Source of the DNA: CAZIUL01 sp964542475
Lineage (GTDB): Bacteria > Planctomycetota > B15-G4 > CAYZWU01
DNA: 64,000 nucleotides
Direction of reading: 5' to 3'
Assembly: GCA_964542475.1 (NCBI GenBank)
Contig: CAZIUL010000015.1
Location: 18,047-82,046 of the forward strand
The notes below the pieces were generated by a model. It saw nothing but the letters and a program-made list of their open reading frames with translations. It was not told where the DNA came from and ran no database searches. This document shows, one piece after another, positions 17,849 to 26,392 of the stretch. Each line of letters starts with the position of its first letter. Within the stretch, counting starts at the first letter, position 1. The translations under genes were made by a program, and so were the position numbers.

Positions 17849-19300
17849 CTAACCCTCAGGCATCCAACGAAGAACGGGTTCCTTGACCGCCTTGAGCTCG
17901 TCCAGCCTGCTGACATCCGTTGTGAACGGCGCTTTTTTTAGGCTTTCCGGGTTATCCCTCGCTTCTTCTGCTATTTCCTCCATAACGGTCGCAAACCGGT
18001 CGAGCGTCTCCTTGGACTCGGTCTCCGTCGGTTCGATCATGATCGCTTCCTCGACGATCAGGGGAAAGTAGACAGTGGGTGGATGAACGCCCTTGTCGAT
18101 GAGCCGTTTCGCTATGTCAACGGTTTTTACCCTCTTGAAACCCTTCTGGTTGGCCACGAACTCGTGCATGCATATTCGGTCGAACCGTACGGGGAAATGT
18201 TTTCCCACCTTGACCCTGAGGTAGTTGGCGTTCAGCACCGCGTTTTCAGCAACCCTTTTCATGCCGTCCGGCCCAAGCGTAAGGATGTAGGCGAACGCCC
18301 TCAGCACAACCATTGAGTTTCCGAAAAAGGAGCGTGTGCGGCCTATCGAAAGGGGAAAATCATCGGAGAAGTAAAACCCGTCCTTTCCCTTGACCAGGCG
18401 CGGGACAGGCAGGTACGGCGCAAGGTGGGAGGCGACACCGATCGGTCCGGAACCCGGCCCCCCGCATCCATGGGGGGATGAAAATGTTTTGTGCAGGTTG
18501 AAGTGCATCACATCGATCCCCGCGTCTCCCGGCCGTGTGATTCCGAGCAGGGCGTTGAGGTTTGCGCCGTCCATGTAGACCTGTGCGCCGGCCTCGTGGA
18601 CAAGCGAACAGACGGTTTCGATGTCCTTCTCGAAAAGCCCCAGGGTGTTGGGGTTGGTGACCATGACAGCTGCCGTGCTGCTGTTGAGGTGCTTTTTCAG
18701 GTCGTCTAAGTCTATAAGGCCCGTTTCATGGGAAGATTTGATCTGCCTGGTTTTGAACCCTGCAAGCGTGCATGACGCCGGGTTTGTACCGTGAGCCGAG
18801 TCCGGGATCAACACCACGCGCCGTTCATCCTGTTTTTGCTCTTCGAGGTGTTTGCGTATGACCAGAAGCGCTGTCAGTTCGCCCTGTGCTCCTGCCGAAG
18901 GGTGGAGGGAAACCTCGTCCATCCCGGAGATCTCGGCAAGGTACCGCTCGGTCAGAAGCATAAGCTCGGTGAACCCCTGTGTGGTCTCCGAAGGTTGGTA
19001 CGGGTGTAGACCGGCGAACGCGGTAAGAGTACAGGCGCTTTCGTGAAAACAGGGGTTGTACTTCATGGTGCAGGAACCCAGGGGATAAAAGCAGTCGTTG
19101 ACCCCGGTGTTGCGCCCGGAAAGTTCGGTGAAGTGGCGTACCAGGTCGAGCTCACCGACCTCCGGCAGGTCCGGGGGCGAGCTCCTCAGGAGCCTCTCCG
19201 GTATGAAATCGTTGGAAGGCGGGAGATCTTTCTCATCCGGCAACCTGGTTGCGCGGCGGCCCCGCCTGCTTTTTTCGAATATCAGTCTTGAATCGCGCAT
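17849..19300 (-). CDS. gcvPB: glycine dehydrogenase (decarboxylating) subunit 2
   Basis: This is the C-terminal half of a split P-protein of the glycine cleavage system. With GcvPA it decarboxylates glycine through pyridoxal phosphate and loads the aminomethyl group on lipoyl-GcvH. The PLP-binding Lys lies in FNLHKTFSSPHGCGGPG. Other landmarks are LGSCTMKYNP, HPSAGAQGE, DSAHGTNPAS and GGPGSGPIGV. The length of 483 residues is normal. The start ATG at 19300 overlaps the gcvPA stop by one base (TAATG), which implies translational coupling. Confidence 0.96.
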   Translation of the reverse strand: MRDSRLIFEKSRRGRRATRLPDEKDLPPSNDFIPERLLRSSPPDLPEVGELDLVRHFTELSGRNTGVNDCFYPLGSCTMKYNPCFHESACTLTAFAGLHPYQPSETTQGFTELMLLTERYLAEISGMDEVSLHPSAGAQGELTALLVIRKHLEEQKQDERRVVLIPDSAHGTNPASCTLAGFKTRQIKSSHETGLIDLDDLKKHLNSSTAAVMVTNPNTLGLFEKDIETVCSLVHEAGAQVYMDGANLNALLGITRPGDAGIDVMHFNLHKTFSSPHGCGGPGSGPIGVASHLAPYLPVPRLVKGKDGFYFSDDFPLSIGRTRSFFGNSMVVLRAFAYILTLGPDGMKRVAENAVLNANYLRVKVGKHFPVRFDRICMHEFVANQKGFKRVKTVDIAKRLIDKGVHPPTVYFPLIVEEAIMIEPTETESKETLDRFATVMEEIAEEARDNPESLKKAPFTTDVSRLDELKAVKEPVLRWMPEG

Positions 19301-20643
19301 TATCCGAGACCTTTCAAAACCTCAGCCAGTTTTTCGACATCGCTGTCCGATGTCGTTTCCGTCACGCAGAAGAGCATCAGCTTGTCGCAACCCGTGTAAT
19401 CCCTGCCGAGATCGTAGCCGCTGATGATGCCGTTTTCTAGAAGTGCGGCGCTGACCTTTGATGCAGGTATTGGACAGCGTACGACGAACTCCTTGAAGAA
19501 CGGCGCGGTGTACGTCAGGTCGAATCCGTCGATAGCCGCGATCCGTTTTGCCGCTCCGTGGCTTTTCTTGAGTATGATGCGGCCAAGGGCTCCGAAGCCT
19601 TCGCGCCCGAGCGCGGTCATGTACACCAGCGCACGTATCGCCATCAGGGCGTTGTTGGTGCATATATTGGATGTGGCTCTTTCTCTGCGGATGTGTTGTT
19701 CCCTGGCCTGAAAGGTGAGCACGTAGCCGGGCTTTCCCCTACGATCCACTGTCTGGCCCACTATTCTTCCTGGAATACGGCGCACCAACTTTTTCGCGCA
19801 GGACAGGAAGCCGAAGCCCGGGCCGCCGAACGACATCGGAACACCGAGCCCCTGCCCCTCGCCTGTTGTAATGTCGGCGCCGATTTGCCCGGGTGGCTTG
19901 AGAACGGAAAGCGAAACCGGATCCGTCGAGACGATCGAAAAAGCCCCCCGTGCTTTCGCCAGGGACACCGACGGCTCTACATCTTCGATGCAGCCGAAGA
20001 AGTTCGGATTTTGGAGGATGACCGCTGCCGTATTCTCGGTCAGGTTGCCGTCGGTTTTCTCCATGGAGGTCGAACCGTCTTTGGAGACGGGAAGCTCCAC
20101 GACATCTACATCCAGGCGCTGCAGGTAAGTGGTCAAAACCGCTCTGAACTCGGGGTGTACGGTTTCTGAGACCAAAACCCTCTTTCGTTTCGTCGTGTCT
20201 ACCGCCATCAGGGCCGCCTCTGCCATTGCCGAAGCGCCGTCATACATGGAGGCGTTCGAGATTTCCATGCCGGTAAGCATGCATATTAGGGTTTGATACT
20301 CGAAGAACGCCTGAAGCGCGCCCTGGCTCAGTTCGGGCTGGTATGGCGTATAGGCCGTTACGAACTCGGAGCGGCTCGCCAGATTGTCTACGACCGCCGG
20401 AATGAAGTGGTGATATACACCAGCTCCCAGAAACGAGGGCATTTCAGAGGACGGCCTGTTTTTGGCGCCTAAAGATTTGATTTCGGCAACCACATCCATT
20501 TCGGGCATCCCCTTTGGGATGTCGAGGTTCCCTTTCAGCCTGATCGATTCCGGGATGCAGCGGAAAAGTTCGTCTTTGTTTTTTATTCCGATGGCCTTCA
20601 TCATCTCAGCCTGATCGGATTCCGTGTTTTGAATGTACGGCAC
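19300..20643 (-). CDS. gcvPA: glycine dehydrogenase (decarboxylating) subunit 1
   Basis: This is the N-terminal half of the split P-protein. Family features include SFLGAGVYHHFIPAVVDNLASRSEF, TAYTPYQPELSQGALQAFFEYQTLI, NASMYDGASAMAEA and GEGQGLGVPMSFGGPGFGF. The length of 447 residues is typical. It lies between gcvH (152 bases upstream, with a perfect inverted repeat in the gap) and gcvPB (overlapping). No gcvT is present in the window, so the aminomethyltransferase must be elsewhere. The split form is common outside the well-studied proteobacteria with fused GcvP. Confidence 0.96.
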   Translation of the reverse strand: MPYIQNTESDQAEMMKAIGIKNKDELFRCIPESIRLKGNLDIPKGMPEMDVVAEIKSLGAKNRPSSEMPSFLGAGVYHHFIPAVVDNLASRSEFVTAYTPYQPELSQGALQAFFEYQTLICMLTGMEISNASMYDGASAMAEAALMAVDTTKRKRVLVSETVHPEFRAVLTTYLQRLDVDVVELPVSKDGSTSMEKTDGNLTENTAAVILQNPNFFGCIEDVEPSVSLAKARGAFSIVSTDPVSLSVLKPPGQIGADITTGEGQGLGVPMSFGGPGFGFLSCAKKLVRRIPGRIVGQTVDRRGKPGYVLTFQAREQHIRRERATSNICTNNALMAIRALVYMTALGREGFGALGRIILKKSHGAAKRIAAIDGFDLTYTAPFFKEFVVRCPIPASKVSAALLENGIISGYDLGRDYTGCDKLMLFCVTETTSDSDVEKLAEVLKGLG

Positions 20644-20671
20644 GTTAGCTCCTTAGATCTCTAAATGTTCG

Positions 20672-20746
20672 AAGGTTCAGAGGTTCCGGGGTTCAAGGAT
20701 GCTGATAGACATCGCCATACCTTGAACCCCGGAACCTCTGAACCTT
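20672..20746. repeat. 27-bp perfect inverted repeat inside the gcv operon
   Basis: The left arm at 20672-20698 (AAGGTTCAGAGGTTCCGGGG followed by TTCAAGG) is exactly complementary to 20720-20746, separated by a 21-base loop. The following bases continue a degenerate 8-9-base pattern (CTTGAAC, CTCCGAAC, CTCTGAGC). It occupies the gcvH-gcvPA gap. As RNA it would form a very stable stem, possibly affecting message decay or read-through to gcvPA. There is no T run, so it is not a standard terminator. Confidence 0.9.
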
Positions 20747-20795
20747 GAACCTCCGAACCTCTGAGCCTACTCAGGTTCAGACAGCTGAATGCTTC

Positions 20796-21221
20796 TCAAT
20801 CGCTGTCGCCAGTTCCTGCGTCATCACCCATCTCTTCTTCATCTTCGTTTTCGAGCTGAGACGCATATTCCTCGGGGCTCAGGAGGTTTTCGATTTCCGA
20901 AGGATCGCTTGCCTTGATTTTGACCAGCCATCCTTCGTTGTAGCAGTCATTCGATATGAGCTCCAGCTCCTCTGCAACGGCTGTGTTTACCTCGATGATA
21001 TCGCCGCTGATTGGGGCGAGGATGTCCGATACCGCCTTGACCGATTCGATCTCGCCGAGGTGTTCTCCCTGCTCCGCCTTGTCACCTACTTCGGGAAGCT
21101 GAATAAACACCAGGTCTGAAAGATGTTTTACTGCGAAATCACTTAGTCCCATGGTGAGCACTTCGCCTTCGAGCAAGCCCCATTCATGGGATTCCAGATA
21201 CCGTCTGTCTTCGGGAACCAT
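20796..21221 (-). CDS. gcvH: glycine cleavage system H protein
   Basis: GcvH is the lipoyl carrier that shuttles the aminomethyl group between P and T proteins. The lipoyl domain shows YLESHEWG, VGDKAEQGEHLGEIESVKAVSDILAP (lipoylated Lys in ESVKA) and VNTAVAEELELISNDCYNEGWL. An AAGGAG seven bases before ATG 21221 fixes the start, although the frame is open ten codons further. After the normal end of the fold there is an acidic tail (ENEDEEEMGDD and on) of about 20 residues, which is unusual. It is the first gene of the visible gcv cluster. Confidence 0.95.
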   Translation of the reverse strand: MVPEDRRYLESHEWGLLEGEVLTMGLSDFAVKHLSDLVFIQLPEVGDKAEQGEHLGEIESVKAVSDILAPISGDIIEVNTAVAEELELISNDCYNEGWLVKIKASDPSEIENLLSPEEYASQLENEDEEEMGDDAGTGDSD

Positions 21222-21618
21222 GGTGTAACTCCTTCCTTTCGATCTAACCATGAATTGTGCGTCAAATTTTGTACAACATTTTTATCTTATATACACCGTG
21301 TGGAGCAGCTCTTGTTCTGCTGTTGACAGGCAATCGTACTTTTTGAGAAATCATAGCTTCCCAGACAAGCCCAGCCCAGGGAATGCACTGAAGCATGAAA
21401 TATTGATAATTGTAAAAATAGTTTCAAGCCAAAAAGTTTAAAGAACTCCCCGGTTATGCGGCGATGCGCCTGAAAACAGTTTCCAGACTCGGCGATTGTT
21501 GCTTTTCGTGCTTCAGATACCCCCGGTTAAATGACGATTTGAATATAGATTACAGCGTTTAGTCATAAGGACCCAGGTTGCTGCTGGAACAGGGGTTCGG
21601 TATTGGAGAGTTGTAAGA
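21222..21618. other. divergent promoter region between gcvH and the PATAN protein gene
   Basis: About 400 bases lie between the divergent genes. I looked for a glycine riboswitch ahead of gcvH and saw no match to its conserved blocks. A TTGACA occurs near 21324 on the plus strand but has no convincing -10 partner. The 21405-21440 part is AT-rich. No other feature was found. Confidence 0.45.
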
Positions 21619-24600
21619 ATGCCTATTAAAGGCGATCTTGTCCGAATCGATTTGGCCGGTATCTTTCAGATGTTGACCCTCAACCAGAACGAGGGAACGC
21701 TGAACATCTATTACGGGGGCAAGCACAAATCGATCTACTTTATTCCTCGCGGCATAATCATACCATTTGACAAGGATACGATGGATGACAGGGTTCTTTC
21801 CCTTCTTTTGAGGCAGGGCAAGCTCAGCGATGAGCAGCTCGAGAGGGCCAGGCATAACACCGATACCCTGAACACGGATCTCCTTGGCGCTGTGCTCCAG
21901 ATGCGCTATGTTTCACAAGAGGATGTTCACGCGGCGTTCATGTATCAGGCGGAAGAGGATTTTTATGAGCTGTTCCTTGTCAAGGATGCATGTTTCGAGT
22001 TCCTGGAAGATGAAAAGCCTTCAGACGGGAAGACTATGGATGAACGCTTCATCTTGTCTCCGGAAAACCTGCTCATGGAAGCCGTGCGCAGGAAGGATGA
22101 ATGGAGCCACATCCGGAACCTTGTGCCGTCCGATGTGGAGGTGTTCGAAACAATCGAGCATGGACTCCCCGAACATGTGAACGATGAGAACGGAGAGTAC
22201 TCGCTGATCTTGAGTGCCATCGACGGCGTGCGAAGCGTCAACCGTATAATCGAGAAAACACGCCTTCATCGCTTCACCGTTTTCAAGAAATGTTCCATGC
22301 TTGCGGACAGCGGCAAAATAGCTCCGATCGATATTCATCTGCTTGCCCTGAGGGCGGACGAATCCATCGAAGCGTCCCGTACCTGGGATGCGATCGATCT
22401 CTATGAACGCGCATTATCAGCGGGCATGGATGATTATTCCATACTTGAGAAGCTTGGGAGCGCCTACGAATCAGTGGGCGAAAACAAGAAAGCGGTTGCA
22501 CAGTTTTACAGGCTCTGCGAGCTGTGCGAGGCAAAAGGGGCCCTGAAGCAGGCCATCAGGTATTACACCCTTGCCAGGAAGCTCATGCCTATCGAGATCC
22601 GGGCGAAGGAACGCATCTTTCAGCTTTATCTCAACAACAGGGAACTTTTCGAAGACTCTGATTATGATGTCATCTCCGAAGGAAGGGAGCTTGCGCTTGT
22701 TTTCAAGGAGATCGGCCGCTCGCAGGCGGCAACGGAAGTTGTGCACCTGATGTTCGAGGCGTTCAGTGACAGGAAAGACGTGCTTGACGTACTCGCTCAG
22801 CTGGCATTGGATATCAGCAGCCCGGCAGTCGCTCTCACGGTCATGCAACAGCTGGGAGATCTTTTGCTCCGAGACAACGACAGCTCGAACGCCCTGCGTG
22901 TGTACCGGCGCATAAAGTGCATTGATCCGGAGCATAGGGGCATTGATGACAAGCTCGATCGGTTGATCGAAGACGACCTGATTCTACGCAAGAAAAGGGG
23001 TAAGGCTCTTAAAACGATCATGCTGATCGTTGTGTTTATCGGTCTTTTTTCAGCCTATTTTCTGTTCAACTCCATGGCGTTCGAGGCATATGCAGCCATC
23101 AACTATGAAGACCTTGTTGCAGAAAACGAGTTTGACCGGGCGCGCACAGAATATGAGAGCTTTTGTGCCGGCTATCCCTTGAGCATCTACTGGTTTCTTG
23201 CAAAGGAGAAGCTTGCTTCGATCCAGAGCTTGCACGAGAGACACAAAACCACCAGGGATTTGAAGAAGAGGTATGCGGAGCAGGAAAGAATCGAGGCTCA
23301 GATCAAGGCGGAAAACCTATACAGGGAAGCGTCGATTCATTTGAACTCCTCCAACCTGGAGGATGCGTTCAGGCTGATGAAGAAAGCATCGGCTTACGCA
23401 ACCGACAATGCGTGGAGCGAGGAGAACGGGCTGGAAGATAAGATCGCAAGCCTGGCTCAATACTTCGAGGATGCCGGGGAACTCGAGCTGCAGGCACAGA
23501 AACTGAATGAGGCCGGGAAATACAAAGAGGCCCACGGAAGGCTGGCCAGGCTTGCCGATGAGTACAGATTGGCTCCCGGTGTTTGCGATATAACGCTGCC
23601 GATCTTGGTGAAATCGAACCCTTCAGGCGCCAGGATCAGGATAAACGGTGAAGACGCATATGTTGCTGATGGAGAAAGAAAGGCTGTAACGCCGGCGGTT
23701 TTGTACGTCCCATCGAGCCGGGCATTGGAGGTCGAAGTTGAGAAAGAAGGGTTCATGGCCGAAAGGCATGAGATCGATGTGTTATCGAACCACGAACTGA
23801 GCTTCGAACTGCGTTTCAGATCCGAAAAGGTTTTCAAGATTGGGGGCATGCTTGCCTCTCCGCCCGTTCAAGCCGGGGCAATGCTGGCTTTGGGGTATCG
23901 CAGCGGACGGGTGAAGCTGTACGATCCCGGGACCTCTTCCTTTTTGTGGGAATACCTCATAAAAGACCTCAAGAACATCGAATCTCCCCTGGGTGTCGCT
24001 GAAGAAATGGTGATGTTTTGTTGGGGGAAGGAACAGGTTTCAGCGCTGTCGCTCGACAACGGAGAACCGTTGTGGGAAAGCAGGCTGCCCGGAAGGCTCT
24101 CGTACGCGCCTGTCAAATCCGGAGGTGCTGTGTTCGTGGCGCTTGACCCGGATAAGGTGGCGCTTCTCGATCCCGAAACCGGCCGGATACGGCTTACCGT
24201 TGACCTCGACAGCGCGGCAGCCTTGGGTCCGGTCCCATGGAAGCAGGGTGCCGTGCTTGCACTCGAAAACGGGCTGCTGGTGTGGATCGATGGCCGGAAC
24301 GGATCCATCTGTTTCAAAAGAATGCTATCTGGCAGGCCCACCTCCATTGCTGTGAGCGGTGATAAGCTGCTTGTGGGCGGCGCAAAAGGGAGTATCGAGT
24401 GCCTGGGAATGAACTCTGCAGAGCTTATCTACTCGTTCACGGCCGCTACGGAGCATCCCGTCAATCAAATCGCAGCCGAAGCGGGGTATGTGTATACCGT
24501 GCTTGGAAATAAGCGCATCTTGGCTGTGGAAACATCAACGCTCCGGGTTACCGGAGAGTTCGAGCTGCCCGAAGGGAGTATTTGCTTGAGCAAAGGAGGA

Positions 24601-24780
24601 GGGCGGAAATCGATTGCCGCCGGAGCCTCCAACTCGATGATGTACCTTCTGAGGGCGTCTGATCTGTCACAGATCCGAAAATACCGTGCAGGCGGTTCGA
24701 TCGACTTTTACGGTTTTTCGCTTGAGGGGTACGCGTTCTTTTACTCGAGTGACGGGGTTCTGAACGGTATTCGCTATTGA
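21619..24780 (+). CDS. PATAN(DUF4388)-TPR-transmembrane-PEGA-beta-propeller protein
   Basis: This 1053-residue protein appears to be a scaffold or sensor. Residues 1-230 begin with the PATAN/DUF4388 signature (KGDLVRIDLAGIFQMLTLNQNEGTL), a domain linked with two-component and small-GTPase signalling. About 235-450 are TPR-like helices. One transmembrane helix lies at about 466-486 (TIMLIVVFIGLFSAYFLF), followed by more helical repeats. A PEGA domain covers about 660-735 (VKSNPSGARIRINGE) and a PQQ-type beta-propeller about 745-1053 (WEYLIKDL, GEPLWESRLPG). The layout predicts a cytoplasmic N-terminal half and a periplasmic PEGA-propeller half. It heads a five-gene run ending with roadblock and MglA-like proteins. 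The role as membrane receptor of that module is inference. Confidence 0.8.
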   Translation: MPIKGDLVRIDLAGIFQMLTLNQNEGTLNIYYGGKHKSIYFIPRGIIIPFDKDTMDDRVLSLLLRQGKLSDEQLERARHNTDTLNTDLLGAVLQMRYVSQEDVHAAFMYQAEEDFYELFLVKDACFEFLEDEKPSDGKTMDERFILSPENLLMEAVRRKDEWSHIRNLVPSDVEVFETIEHGLPEHVNDENGEYSLILSAIDGVRSVNRIIEKTRLHRFTVFKKCSMLADSGKIAPIDIHLLALRADESIEASRTWDAIDLYERALSAGMDDYSILEKLGSAYESVGENKKAVAQFYRLCELCEAKGALKQAIRYYTLARKLMPIEIRAKERIFQLYLNNRELFEDSDYDVISEGRELALVFKEIGRSQAATEVVHLMFEAFSDRKDVLDVLAQLALDISSPAVALTVMQQLGDLLLRDNDSSNALRVYRRIKCIDPEHRGIDDKLDRLIEDDLILRKKRGKALKTIMLIVVFIGLFSAYFLFNSMAFEAYAAINYEDLVAENEFDRARTEYESFCAGYPLSIYWFLAKEKLASIQSLHERHKTTRDLKKRYAEQERIEAQIKAENLYREASIHLNSSNLEDAFRLMKKASAYATDNAWSEENGLEDKIASLAQYFEDAGELELQAQKLNEAGKYKEAHGRLARLADEYRLAPGVCDITLPILVKSNPSGARIRINGEDAYVADGERKAVTPAVLYVPSSRALEVEVEKEGFMAERHEIDVLSNHELSFELRFRSEKVFKIGGMLASPPVQAGAMLALGYRSGRVKLYDPGTSSFLWEYLIKDLKNIESPLGVAEEMVMFCWGKEQVSALSLDNGEPLWESRLPGRLSYAPVKSGGAVFVALDPDKVALLDPETGRIRLTVDLDSAAALGPVPWKQGAVLALENGLLVWIDGRNGSICFKRMLSGRPTSIAVSGDKLLVGGAKGSIECLGMNSAELIYSFTAATEHPVNQIAAEAGYVYTVLGNKRILAVETSTLRVTGEFELPEGSICLSKGGGRKSIAAGASNSMMYLLRASDLSQIRKYRAGGSIDFYGFSLEGYAFFYSSDGVLNGIRY

Positions 24781-24823
24781 AAATGCGGGTTAGAGCACTT
24801 TTCATTCAGGCTGGTGTGCTCTA

Positions 24824-26047
24824 ATGACGATATTCTGTATGGGTTTGGTTTGGTTCAAATTTGTTTATCGGGGAAAGGCGGAATTGGGAATCATCCAAAA
24901 CATAAAAGCCCGTGCTTTGCTAAGCAGGTTGAAGAAACGCATCGAGACGGACGCGTCTCCGGCTGCTGTCGCCGAGCTGGCGCGGTTTTACATCATCTCG
25001 GGCAGGGTCGGTGAGGCGTACACACTGCTGAAGCAGTACAAGGACGTATACGCTGATTCTGAAACAATAAAGGATGTCTGGTCCTACATCCTGAAGGCGA
25101 GAGCGGGCGAGAGCGTGAGAGATGCCATTGATGCGGCGAAAAACGATCCCACACCGGAGTCGTTTATGAGCGTTGTTGAGGCATACCGTGTCAGGGATGA
25201 TACGGATGCGGCGGCAGAGTACTGCGGGAAGCTCATCAGCCGGTACCCGGATTTCGCTCCGGCTTATCTAACGATGGCGGAGTTGCGCCTATCACGTCTG
25301 GTCAATGACTATTCGGCCAAGGATGCCGGTGCTGCGGAAGCGGCGCTCTTGAAGGCCATGGAGCTGGACCCGGGCGATCAGGATGCCCGCTGTCTTCTGG
25401 CCGGCCTGTACTATTCTTGTGCATTGACGACGAAAGCGTCGGGCTTGGTGCGGGAGATCCTGAACGAAGCACCGGGCCATGCTCGGGCTCTCGAGATCGA
25501 GGAGCTTATCGGTTCCGTTCCTCTTCAGGACGAGGACACCGATTTCAGGTTTTCGGAGATCGAAGAGAAAAGGTCGTTCATTCATGAATGGCCGAAACAT
25601 GAATGCGGTGCTGAACCCGCTGGTGCCGATTTCGAAGCTCCTCAGCAAAGCTGTGCCGATTTTGCCTCCTTTATCCAAAAGTCCTTGGATGTTGAGGGCA
25701 CGTCAGCAGCTGTTTTTATCGGCCATGGTGATGGAGATGAAGCGGTTGGAGCCGGTGTATGTTGCGACGGGTCGGACTGGCAGGCCTTCGCTGAGTTTGT
25801 GGATACATTTGGGAAAGCCGCACGAAAATGTTCTCTTCGCATGGATATCGGAGCCTTGGAAAAGTGCGTGATCGAAGGCGAAGAAAACGCGGTAATCTTG
25901 AGGGATCTGCAAAGCGGCACCGCGGCCTTTCTTGCCGATGACAGGAATCGCGTCAATAAGATTTATCCCGAATTGCGGGATATTGTTGAGCAAACGGCAA
26001 TAGTTACTGGATCGGATGATGAAAAAGCTGCTGCAGGGACTCAATGA
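24824..26047 (+). CDS. TPR protein with C-terminal roadblock-like domain
   Basis: About residues 30-240 are tetratricopeptide helices (VGEAYTLLKQYKDVYAD, YPDFAPAYLTMAELRLS, AMELDPGDQDARCLLAGLYY). About residues 285-395 resemble a roadblock/LC7 fold (SFIQKSLDVEGTSAAVFIGHGDGD, DLQSGTAAFLADDRNRVNKIYPEL), although divergent. The start is uncertain: ATG 24824 gives an odd hydrophobic leader, and a TTG near 24885 has a better purine-rich site (AAAGGCGG). The 3' end overlaps the next roadblock gene by 32 bases, strong evidence of one operon. It probably bridges the membrane scaffold and the GTPase regulators; this is inference. Confidence 0.7.
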   Translation: MTIFCMGLVWFKFVYRGKAELGIIQNIKARALLSRLKKRIETDASPAAVAELARFYIISGRVGEAYTLLKQYKDVYADSETIKDVWSYILKARAGESVRDAIDAAKNDPTPESFMSVVEAYRVRDDTDAAAEYCGKLISRYPDFAPAYLTMAELRLSRLVNDYSAKDAGAAEAALLKAMELDPGDQDARCLLAGLYYSCALTTKASGLVREILNEAPGHARALEIEELIGSVPLQDEDTDFRFSEIEEKRSFIHEWPKHECGAEPAGADFEAPQQSCADFASFIQKSLDVEGTSAAVFIGHGDGDEAVGAGVCCDGSDWQAFAEFVDTFGKAARKCSLRMDIGALEKCVIEGEENAVILRDLQSGTAAFLADDRNRVNKIYPELRDIVEQTAIVTGSDDEKAAAGTQ

Positions 26048-26372
26048 GAACATTGGGGTGCGCGGGAGTTTGATTATGACCCGCGATGGAGTGTTGGTGG
26101 AAGACTGCTTGAACGTTTCGCTGGAGCAGGAAACCATAGCCGCGTTGGCTTCATCGCTTTTGAACACCTTCTCAAGGACGGATTCCTCTTTCCGGGTGAA
26201 AAAGCCCTGCCGCGTCACGCTTTCAGCAAAACATGGAAGCCTGATATTCGAAATAATGGAAAGCCTTGTGCTTGTAACGGTCGTTGACAAAGGCATCGAC
26301 ATCGATGTCACGATGCTGGAGATAACCGGGCTGGCCAGGAGGCTGCAGCGCATGACTAGAATAGAAGTGTAG
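26016..26372 (+). CDS. roadblock/LC7 domain protein
   Basis: The 118-residue product is a single roadblock domain: NIGVRGSLIMTRDGVLVEDCL at the N-terminus, a helix with ALASSLLNTFSRTDSSF, then strands VTLSAKHGSLIFEIM and LVLVTVVDKG. Such proteins often dimerise and act with Ras-like GTPases, MglB being the best-known case (GTPase-activating and exchange functions for MglA). The gene starts inside the end of the preceding TPR-roadblock gene and ends 20 bases before the MglA-like GTPase gene, so the three are likely translated together. Confidence 0.85.
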   Translation: MMKKLLQGLNENIGVRGSLIMTRDGVLVEDCLNVSLEQETIAALASSLLNTFSRTDSSFRVKKPCRVTLSAKHGSLIFEIMESLVLVTVVDKGIDIDVTMLEITGLARRLQRMTRIEV

Positions 26373-26392
26373 GATTCTGTAATCTGGGAGAG

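Noticed and set aside
21222..21618. Glycine riboswitch upstream of gcvH
   Set aside because: I searched the minus strand for the conserved purine-rich core blocks of the glycine aptamer and found none.
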